64,000 nucleotides of DNA, taken from NCBI GenBank assembly GCA_900315735.1, contig ONAD01000008.1:1-64000 (forward strand). Reading direction: 5' to 3'. Below, in pieces: positions 7,982 through 14,932 of the stretch; positions within the stretch are counted from its first letter, which is position 1; each line of letters opens with the position of its first letter. The position numbers were made by a program, and so were the translations under genes. The notes below the pieces were generated by a model. It had not been told where the DNA came from, made no database searches, and saw only the letters and a program-made list of their open reading frames with translations. This DNA is from an uncultured Lachnospiraceae bacterium. GTDB taxonomy: Bacteria > Bacillota > Clostridia > Lachnospirales > Lachnospiraceae.

Positions 7982-9238
7982 CTAATCCTCCTTAAAAATA
8001 TCAATACTCTTTAAGGCAGGAATTGCACCATACTTTCCTATCAGATAATTTTTCTCATAGCTTTCGTCCTTACGGATACGAGTACCATCCTCGTCTACGA
8101 AATCTGCCAATGAGTACAGTGTAGAAACACCCTCTTCATCCTTCTCTACAAACCAAATTTCATCACGACGCAAAAGCTGGTTAGACAACTGCCATGTATC
8201 GTGAGTTGTAAACACAAGCTGAGCATGGTTAGTATTTATCTCCGGATTTAAGAATGTTAGCAAGAAGTTTCTTACAAGTAACGGATGCAGACGGGCATTT
8301 AATTCATCAATAAAGAACACACTCCCCTTCTCCAATACTTCCTGCAATTCCGGATATAATGCAAACATCTTCAAAGTCCCTGCAGATTCTAATTCTAACG
8401 GAATCTCTGCCATCTCATCAGAACCAATCATTTTATGAAGAGCGTTAATCTTATACTTTTCCTCTTTGGAATCTCCCTCCTGAGGAACCTTTTCGATTCT
8501 AAAATCCCTGATATGCTCATCAAATGATGCAAAGTATTCTACAACCTTCTGCTGAACATTCTTGTCTTCCACAAACCCCTTCGGTAATCTGCGAGACATA
8601 AAAAAGTTTGTAAAAGGATCTCCAAAATCCGCAAACTCATTTGCAAGGAACCAATCTCTGATTGCCTTACACTTACCAATCTTCAGCTTTGCTCCCAAAG
8701 ACACAATGAGCACCTGCTTTTCCAAAGCCACTTGAATATTATCCCTGCTATTTTTAGGAAAGCCGGACAGATCTAACTCATCTGCATTTCGGTAAAAAAC
8801 CGCACTATACTTTCTTGCAGTCTTTGCCTTAGAATTTAACCATTCTTCGGTTACACCTTCTTTATTGATGCAAAATCCATAGTTATAAGTCTTTTCAGCT
8901 TTATCTCCCGGCAATGTAAAATACACTTCAAAACTAGACTCTGCATTTGCTGATGTGGAATCAAACAAAAAAGGCGTCGGTCTGAAGTGGTCAAACTTCT
9001 CTTCTTCGTCACCATATTTAAAAGAATCAGCAACATAATCAGACATATATTCGAAAGCGTTGTAAATATTAGACTTTCCACTTGCGTTTGCACCATAAAT
9101 GGCAGCAACCGGCAAAATCTTCTCACTACCAATCGTCACTACTCTGTCTGAGAACTCGGTCATCTTTGTAGCCGATAAATCCAAAGTAGCCTCTTCTCTA
9201 AAGGATTTGAAATTTTTAAAATTAAACTGAATTAACAT
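7982..9238 (-). CDS. AAA15-family ATP-binding protein (RloA/AbiLi-like)
   Basis: A 418-residue ABC-like ATPase of the AAA15/AAA21 group, related to the ATPases of AbiL, PARIS and OLD systems. The N-terminus is typical (FKNFKSFREEATLDLSA). Walker A lies at residues 49-56 (GANASGKS). The signature region and Walker B come late (SVFFIDELNARLHP), and the switch histidine is in TTHDTWQLSN. I set the start at 9238 rather than 9394 because a promoter (-10 at 9270-9275) would otherwise fall inside the gene and a purine-rich site (AAGGTGAGG) precedes this ATG. With RloB it is expected to sense infection and control a toxic effector. Confidence 0.85.
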   Translation of the reverse strand: MLIQFNFKNFKSFREEATLDLSATKMTEFSDRVVTIGSEKILPVAAIYGANASGKSNIYNAFEYMSDYVADSFKYGDEEEKFDHFRPTPFLFDSTSANAESSFEVYFTLPGDKAEKTYNYGFCINKEGVTEEWLNSKAKTARKYSAVFYRNADELDLSGFPKNSRDNIQVALEKQVLIVSLGAKLKIGKCKAIRDWFLANEFADFGDPFTNFFMSRRLPKGFVEDKNVQQKVVEYFASFDEHIRDFRIEKVPQEGDSKEEKYKINALHKMIGSDEMAEIPLELESAGTLKMFALYPELQEVLEKGSVFFIDELNARLHPLLVRNFLLTFLNPEINTNHAQLVFTTHDTWQLSNQLLRRDEIWFVEKDEEGVSTLYSLADFVDEDGTRIRKDESYEKNYLIGKYGAIPALKSIDIFKED

Positions 9239-9269
9239 GATTGCTACCTCACCTTCTTTTCTACTTTCT

Positions 9270-9297
9270 ATTATATGCAGTTTTTGAAATAAATCAA
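9270..9297 (-). promoter_or_regulatory. Sigma-A-type promoter for the AAA15-rloB-SEFIR transcript
   Basis: On the minus strand TTGATT (9292-9297) and TATAAT (9270-9275) are separated by 16 bp. The leader to the ATG at 9238 would be about 25 nt. This also supports the shorter ATPase start. Confidence 0.6.
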
Positions 9298-9346
9298 CCT
9301 TTAAATGTGATTTTTTCTCATTTCGATGTATTTTATGTTGAGATAT

Positions 9347-9388
9347 TAAAAAATCACTCAACTTGCACTTTGTACAAATCAAGTGATT
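9347..9388 (-). terminator. Probable intrinsic terminator before the AAA15 promoter
   Basis: A 7-bp stem (AATCACT/AGTGATT) with a partly paired interior, followed on the minus strand by a T-tract. It would end transcription arriving from the mobC side and insulate the AAA15 promoter. Confidence 0.45.
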
Positions 9389-9489
9389 CCTCATTGTTTA
9401 ATCCGTATCATTATTTTCAATTCTTTATTCAGATACTTTTTTGAACGCTCTAACGTATGTATTACATCCCACTCAATCAATGAACCCTC

Positions 9490-9554
9490 GCCATGCAAAA
9501 TTTGCTTCGCAAATGGCTCGGTCTACATATCAAGTTTTCGATGAAAACTTGATA
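9490..9554. repeat. Cluster of tandem perfect palindromes in a gene-free gap
   Basis: The 342-bp gap 9239-9580 holds no gene. It contains two adjacent perfect hairpins: ATTTGC-TTC-GCAAAT (9500-9514), itself enclosed by GCCAT/ATGGC (9490-9517), and a 12-bp stem with a GAT loop (9528-9554). Neither has a T-tract, so simple terminator function is unlikely. They could be recombination or protein-binding sites of the mobile element. Confidence 0.6.
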
Positions 9555-9580
9555 CAAATTTCGCAGGATGCCGGTAATCC

Positions 9581-9775
9581 TTATGCAGCTTCCTTAAACC
9601 GCTCCAGAAATCTCTTCGCATAAGCCTCATACCGAAGTCTTTTTCCCTCTGCATCATCACGCCAAGTTTCCGGATCAAACTGAAGTTCTACAGCTATATC
9701 ACGCAAAACCTCTAGACCATACTTCTCCATCATCTCAGCAAGAAATGTGCAGCAGCGTTCAAATTCCTTATTCAA
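9581..9775 (-). CDS. Small hypothetical protein of the mobilisation module
   Basis: A 64-residue acidic, helical protein of unknown function. It starts with TTG, supported by AAGGAGGG about 6 nt upstream, and its start overlaps the stop of an open frame that looks like a relaxase tail (9768-9875). Residues such as FDPETWRDD and the closing KRFLERFKEAA suggest a compact helical fold. The translational coupling and the mobC gene just upstream suggest it belonged to a mobilisation operon. No family is assigned. Confidence 0.55.
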   Translation of the reverse strand: MNKEFERCCTFLAEMMEKYGLEVLRDIAVELQFDPETWRDDAEGKRLRYEAYAKRFLERFKEAA

Positions 9776-9875
9776 AGCTTCCCTCCTTCCTTAGTCGCTT
9801 CTGCATCTTTTCAAAACAATTCCGATATTTCTTTTCTTGATGATATAGCCTCGCTACGGAAAAGGCAATATTTTC
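9768..9875 (-). pseudogene. Probable C-terminal remnant of a relaxase gene
   Basis: Between mobC and the small downstream gene there is an open frame with no start, about 35 codons, ending in a lysine- and arginine-rich helix (YHQEKKYRNCFEKMQKRL) and overlapping the TTG of the next gene. In mobilisable elements a relaxase gene normally follows mobC at exactly this place. I read this as the tail of such a gene left by an internal deletion. The codon pattern is convincing; the identity is inferred from position only. Confidence 0.4.
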
Positions 9876-9894
9876 GATTCAAAAAAAATTCTGC

Positions 9895-10242
9895 TTACAT
9901 ATTTCCGGATTTTCTCTCACTTATCACTTCGTAAACCTTATCCACTTCTACATTCAGCTTTCTCATATATGCCACCAGTTGTTCTTTATCCGTCTCTGAA
10001 TATAAACCGGAATTATTATTATGTACAATCTGGTTAATATTCGTACCAATATGATTTACTTCATTGATAAGCTCCCTCAATAAAATCCTCATCTCCGGGT
10101 AATCTGTAGGTTTCTGCGAAATCATAAACCTCAAATACTCAGACTCGGTCATATTCATCTTCTCTGCTTTTTCTGCCAGCTCTGCAGCCACCTCCGGACT
10201 CAAGCGAAATTTCTTTACAAGACTTAATCTGCCTTGGGACAT
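9895..10242 (-). CDS. mobC: MobC-like relaxosome accessory protein
   Basis: A 115-residue mobilisation protein. The N-terminal ribbon-helix-helix region (KFRLSPEVAAELAEKAEKMN) would bind DNA near an origin of transfer, and the central motif NHIGTNINQIVHNNN is characteristic of MobC. In its family the protein opens oriT DNA and recruits a relaxase. No intact relaxase gene is present downstream, where one is expected, so transfer could only occur with a relaxase supplied in trans. The array of repeats and a GGGGAATTCCCC palindrome directly upstream are the best candidates for the cognate origin. Confidence 0.8.
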   Translation of the reverse strand: MSQGRLSLVKKFRLSPEVAAELAEKAEKMNMTESEYLRFMISQKPTDYPEMRILLRELINEVNHIGTNINQIVHNNNSGLYSETDKEQLVAYMRKLNVEVDKVYEVISERKSGNM

Positions 10243-10351
10243 ACTATTGCCTCCCCATAGTTCTGTTCAAAATTCATATTGAAAATTTCTCATGGTGTCT
10301 TCTGCAAGATACGCATTTTGTGTCCACAAGCCATTTTCATGCTTCTTGTTA

Positions 10352-10363
10352 GGGGAATTCCCC
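10352..10363. repeat. GGGGAATTCCCC palindrome, possible oriT core
   Basis: A perfect 12-bp palindrome within AGGGGAATTCCCCC, followed by AAAACCCCT, so the AGGGG can also pair with CCCCT further on. It lies 110 bp upstream of mobC, a usual position for an origin of transfer. No nic sequence is recognised with certainty. Confidence 0.4.
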
Positions 10364-10385
10364 CAAAACCCCTGATATTTATATA

Positions 10386-10590
10386 GGTGCGTCACTTTTT
10401 GACGCACTTTTTGAAAAAGTACTCCACTTTTTGGAGTCACTTTCTGAAAGGTGCTCCACTTTTTGACGCACCTTTTTTGTTGAAAATTTTCCCCGCTTCT
10501 GAAGGTGCGTCACTTTTTGACCCACTTTTCGGAAAAGTACTCCACTTTTTAGCGTCACTTTTTAAAAGGTGCTCCACTTTTTGACTCACC
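10386..10590. repeat. Duplicated array of 32-bp repeats containing inverted repeats, upstream of mobC
   Basis: Six copies of a unit built on a (G/A)C(G/T)(T/C)CACTTTTTG core are arranged as two blocks of three. Within a block the units are 32 bp apart; the second block repeats the first at a spacing of 118 bp (GCGTCAC at 10389 and 10507). Several units form short hairpins (GTGCGTCA...TGACGCAC, ACTCCA...TGGAGT). The array lies between the 3' end of the avs gene and mobC in a 366-bp gene-free gap. It resembles iterons, with oriT or relaxosome binding as the most likely role. Confidence 0.75.
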
Positions 10591-10608
10591 TTGCTTAGAG
10601 AACAATAA

Positions 10609-13600
10609 TTACTCCTCAATATCAGAATAAATAATTTTAACTATCGATTCATAATCGTTCATTTCTTTACGAGGTGGTTCAATATTTTGTAGTTCAACAA
10701 ATGTGCATTCGCCTCCATCAAACCAAACCACAAAACTTCTATCAGTACTATGCATAATCTGATTACCAAAAGCTTCATATACTTTATGAGATGGAGAACG
10801 ATATACTCTGAACACCCAGAACATCTTATATTGATTTTGATCAAGCGCCTCTTTTAAAACACCTGTATCTATCAGCAGACATTCCTGTTGATTTTTCCAA
10901 TTCTCGCCAACACTTATATACCTACTAATTTGTTCTCCTTCTTTGTTCAAATATCGGTAGCCGTCACCATATGTAATTCCTGTTAACTCCCTTGCTAACC
11001 TACTAGGAAAAGCAAATGTACTCTCTGTATCTTCTGCATGTGCCGTAGTACACTCTGTAACCATTTTATATATTATTAATGTACCATCTTCATCGATAGA
11101 AATACTATTTTCAATTTCCTTATGACTTTGAATGGTACATGCTTCTTGAGGAGTACAATAACACCGACAATCTTGCCAAGCATGAAAATCTGCAACATTC
11201 AATAAATCACACCTTGATTCCCAATAATTGTTCAACTCTTTTACAAAATCATCAAACTCATTACACTTAACAATTCCAGAAGATATCCAAATAGTTTCTT
11301 CAATACCTGCTAGCTCATTAGTAAGACTTGTATAAGCATACAGAATTTCCTCATTTTGATTATCCTGAATCCATGTTGAAAACTTAGGTACTTCTCCATT
11401 TGTCATCCATGCTTCAATGCTTTCAATTGAATAATCTTCATTCTGAGAACACACCATTTGGTCTGTATGAAGCCATAATTCTTTCTGTTCCTTTTGTTGC
11501 GCATTAACATAATCCTGATATGTATTTATGAAATTTTCTAAATCCGAATAATCATTGATATATGCCGAATTTCTACCCCAATCACTTCTTTTTATCCTAT
11601 TTGCCAGCACCGCTTCTATACGGTGTTTTGCACACCACACATACTTTTCTGCAACACTCATGACCCTTGACTGTGTACCATGTGTTGCATGATAAAACGT
11701 TCTTCTAATTGCAATGTCTACTCCAATATTTTTCTTATCTTCGTATTCCCAAAACGCTTTTTTATTCCATCCCTGATTCAACAAATACTGATAAGCAACC
11801 GATACAATCAGACCGTCTATCTCTAATGACTCTCTATTATATTTCTTCCTATATTCATCAATAAATTTTTCAGTTTCCTCAGAATAACTGTTGGTTTTAT
11901 GGTCAGGCTTAAAAAAGCAATCAAGTTGATCACATAAAACATATCTAGCAAGATCATAATCTATAGGACCATAACCAGACATCCTTTTTGCATCAAAGGC
12001 CTCTTCACAAGCAGGCATAATACTTGCTTGATAAGTATACGGTGGTATAAGTTTACTTTCTACACCTTTATCACACACTTCTTTACAGATTGCTATTTTA
12101 ACAATGCCTGTACAATAGTATCTAACTACAACATTTTCATACCTAACTAGCCCTTCATCTGAGAAGACATTCTCCATAATCCAATTTGAAAGACTGTTTA
12201 GATATTCATCTTGTACATTTTGTCCCAATGCAATTCCATATGCAACAGAAAAAATATCTTCTACAATTTGCTCATCATTAATGTCAACACAATGGGTAAA
12301 AAGTTTACAAAATTGTTTGGAGTTATTTATCCCCCATTCAGTAAGCTTTCCTCTACACTCATGTCTCACATCATTGTCCACAGAGGAAAGACGCCATACT
12401 AAAATAAGTGGTAACCCTAAGTAATCTTCATCGTTCGACAACTTTATATTAGTTGTATCAATTTCTGTATAACATCTCCAATCAGCATCATAATTATCCT
12501 TCAAATAAGTTGGTATAGACCACCATATATCTCTTTGAGCAGAGGAGTCAAATTCTCTTAAAAATTCATCTAGCAATATACTTCCTAACGGATGATTCGG
12601 AACATTACTTGTAAGAAGAATAATTCTATCAAATATTTCTCGAAATTCATCCGGAGAATAATTCATTAAACTTTTTACATAATCCCGATAATCTGACGCA
12701 ATTTCAACAGATGTATTTGCCAACGCATAACAAACCAAATCAAACTTCACATCATCACTAAGTTTTATATTAGGATATTGAAATAAAAGCTTCTTATCTT
12801 CCTCTATTACAACAAGAGAAAGCATTTGATAAATTCCATTCGTATATTCTGTCTCAATAGTCTTATGCGCCTTAACCGCATCAAATAATTTCCTTGCTAT
12901 AAGATAATCGAATGCAGGTTGCATTCCCCACGAATATAGTGTTTCTGGTATACTAAAATCATCCATTTGAATTTGACGAGAATATATAAATCCTTCTTCC
13001 TCCACAAATTTCAGGATATCCTCCAAATGGCTCTTTATTGGCTCTTTGCACGCACTATAAATTTCGTCATAAGAAAGTTCACTTTTATCAACAAGCATAG
13101 TTGCCACCATAATAAGGGTTGACTTAACCATACTCTGATTATCAGTTTCTTTTCCTGCCTTTCTGTACACATTCTCAACAGACTTAATTTTTTCTTGAAA
13201 TAACTTTGTTATTACCACTGAATTTTTAGGTAAAGAACCCACCTTTGAATTTTTATATATATCACAGAACAATTTAAGTGCCATCGGAGTTCTCAACATT
13301 CCTTTAATCCATCTGTTTCCATCTAAATCTATGTTGTAATAACCAATGTATTTATCAAAAAGTTCTGCTACAGATACATCGCCATAACCTGGCATTCGGC
13401 AAAAACAATGTCTATAATCTCGTTTATAATAATCCCGAAAAACATATGGACGTGACAAAAAAACGAATTTTATACCGGCAAAATCTTTCTCATAAGCTTT
13501 TGTCTCTTCAATTCGCTCCTCCCAAAAAGACCAAGATGCAGCTTCCTCTATTCCATCAATACAAATTAAACATTTAGGTTGTATATTGATGGAATGGCCG

Positions 13601-14874
13601 TGATCATGCAATTTATTTCTTAGCAACGCTGCATTTTCAAGAGCCCTAAGTAATTCCCTATCACTCCATGTATTCGGTAATCCCAGTGTCTTTACTAAAA
13701 TAGATAACCAATTATCCCCTACAGTAAAATCTTTGGCACGAACCAATATTGGCAAATGGCTCTTTTCTTGTAGCAATGTATTAGCTTCAGCTATAATTCC
13801 TGCTGTTTTTCCAGTACCTTGATTTCCAAGAAAAATAATTCGGTTGTCAAAACCACTATTCAATATTTGACAACACTCAAATACATCATCTACGACATTT
13901 TCAAGTATTTCTATAACAGGAGTAAAATGTGAATAATGATGATAATATAATGAACAATCCTTTAAATCAGAGACTGTACAATTAAGCTTAATTCTCTCAT
14001 CAACAAAATCTTCCTCAATTTCTACGCCATCGACTATAATCTTTTCAATGATTTTAAATCGAGATATCCATTCATTTAACACAGCAATATCCAGTTTGAT
14101 GTTTTCAACGATAGACTTCTCCTTTTCAGGATACTTTAGTTTTAAAATATCCACATATGCTTTTTTAAGCGATTCAAAGATAGATAATATCTTTTTCACT
14201 CCATTATATCGTTTTTTTATGACATTATAATTTCCTGCAAAAACTTCTAATTTATCGTGAATGTATCCAGTTGAATATAGATCCGGAATATACTTTGTTT
14301 TCGCCCATCCATTTACCGCTCTCTCAAATGAATTTACAATCTCTGCATCAAAAACTTCTGTATTATCAAACCAATACTTATAACACCCCATTGCTTCTGG
14401 TTTCATCACCTTTGCTTGAATAGTAGTCTCATCCCATAACTCAACTGATACAGAAGGATTTGAATCCTTAAATGTTTTGACTAGTTTTATCCATTTATTC
14501 TCTTCTGTATTTTTTGCTATTTCACCGTTTTTAACCACTTTTTTTGAAGTAAAATCTCTTGGAATACAAACTATATATCTTGTAATCTCCGGTCTGACTT
14601 TTATAGCTGTATTGAACGATTTCTCAATTTGATTGAATTGAGTATCTTCCATCTTATCTGGAAACCACTTTGATTGAACTCCAATAACTTCACCAGAATT
14701 CAATACACCATAGGCTTCTACACCACCATCTCCACCACTTCCATTTACAAATGAAAAATATTTTAGATTATCTTTATACTCACTCTTACACCAACTCTCA
14801 AAAAGAACATTACACATGACCTCAAATGCATGATTAGAAGATTCTCCGTGAGTATTAAATTTTGTCCATTCCAT
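10609..14874 (-). CDS. Avs-like STAND NTPase with N-terminal PD-(D/E)XK-type nuclease domain
   Basis: A 1421-residue protein with the three-part layout of Avs (AVAST) phage sensors, STAND ATPases that bind conserved phage proteins and then cut DNA. The first 150 residues resemble a restriction nuclease: GGDGGVEAYG followed by GVQSKWF gives Asp49, Gln67 and Lys69. The central NTPase has Walker A GNQGTGKT (350-357), Walker B CLICIDGIEE (Asp441) and FVFLSRP after it. About 900 C-terminal residues are helical and unrecognised, as expected for a target-binding region. The ATG at 14874 has GGAGGA 6 nt upstream. It begins 58 nt after the type III res gene, so mod-res-avs may be one transcript. The Avs subtype is not assigned. 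Confidence 0.8.
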   Translation of the reverse strand: MEWTKFNTHGESSNHAFEVMCNVLFESWCKSEYKDNLKYFSFVNGSGGDGGVEAYGVLNSGEVIGVQSKWFPDKMEDTQFNQIEKSFNTAIKVRPEITRYIVCIPRDFTSKKVVKNGEIAKNTEENKWIKLVKTFKDSNPSVSVELWDETTIQAKVMKPEAMGCYKYWFDNTEVFDAEIVNSFERAVNGWAKTKYIPDLYSTGYIHDKLEVFAGNYNVIKKRYNGVKKILSIFESLKKAYVDILKLKYPEKEKSIVENIKLDIAVLNEWISRFKIIEKIIVDGVEIEEDFVDERIKLNCTVSDLKDCSLYYHHYSHFTPVIEILENVVDDVFECCQILNSGFDNRIIFLGNQGTGKTAGIIAEANTLLQEKSHLPILVRAKDFTVGDNWLSILVKTLGLPNTWSDRELLRALENAALLRNKLHDHGHSINIQPKCLICIDGIEEAASWSFWEERIEETKAYEKDFAGIKFVFLSRPYVFRDYYKRDYRHCFCRMPGYGDVSVAELFDKYIGYYNIDLDGNRWIKGMLRTPMALKLFCDIYKNSKVGSLPKNSVVITKLFQEKIKSVENVYRKAGKETDNQSMVKSTLIMVATMLVDKSELSYDEIYSACKEPIKSHLEDILKFVEEEGFIYSRQIQMDDFSIPETLYSWGMQPAFDYLIARKLFDAVKAHKTIETEYTNGIYQMLSLVVIEEDKKLLFQYPNIKLSDDVKFDLVCYALANTSVEIASDYRDYVKSLMNYSPDEFREIFDRIILLTSNVPNHPLGSILLDEFLREFDSSAQRDIWWSIPTYLKDNYDADWRCYTEIDTTNIKLSNDEDYLGLPLILVWRLSSVDNDVRHECRGKLTEWGINNSKQFCKLFTHCVDINDEQIVEDIFSVAYGIALGQNVQDEYLNSLSNWIMENVFSDEGLVRYENVVVRYYCTGIVKIAICKEVCDKGVESKLIPPYTYQASIMPACEEAFDAKRMSGYGPIDYDLARYVLCDQLDCFFKPDHKTNSYSEETEKFIDEYRKKYNRESLEIDGLIVSVAYQYLLNQGWNKKAFWEYEDKKNIGVDIAIRRTFYHATHGTQSRVMSVAEKYVWCAKHRIEAVLANRIKRSDWGRNSAYINDYSDLENFINTYQDYVNAQQKEQKELWLHTDQMVCSQNEDYSIESIEAWMTNGEVPKFSTWIQDNQNEEILYAYTSLTNELAGIEETIWISSGIVKCNEFDDFVKELNNYWESRCDLLNVADFHAWQDCRCYCTPQEACTIQSHKEIENSISIDEDGTLIIYKMVTECTTAHAEDTESTFAFPSRLARELTGITYGDGYRYLNKEGEQISRYISVGENWKNQQECLLIDTGVLKEALDQNQYKMFWVFRVYRSPSHKVYEAFGNQIMHSTDRSFVVWFDGGECTFVELQNIEPPRKEMNDYESIVKIIYSDIEE

Positions 14875-14932
14875 TTTGATTCCTCCAATCATGGCATTGG
14901 TTTTATCCTGTCCTCAGCAAATTTCATATTAG

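Noticed and set aside
8851-9132. A 93-codon frame inside the AAA15 gene
   Set aside because: It overlaps the ATPase in another frame and has no start signal; a shadow frame.
10386-10590. Short regularly spaced repeats that could suggest a CRISPR array
   Set aside because: The intervals are not unique spacers: they are themselves repeated, the period is 32 bp, the second block copies the first, and no cas gene is present.
10387-10619. Two opposing open frames of 60-65 codons over the repeat array
   Set aside because: They come from the periodic repeats (frames rich in HFL/STF and in SDAKK), with no ribosome site; they are not believable proteins.
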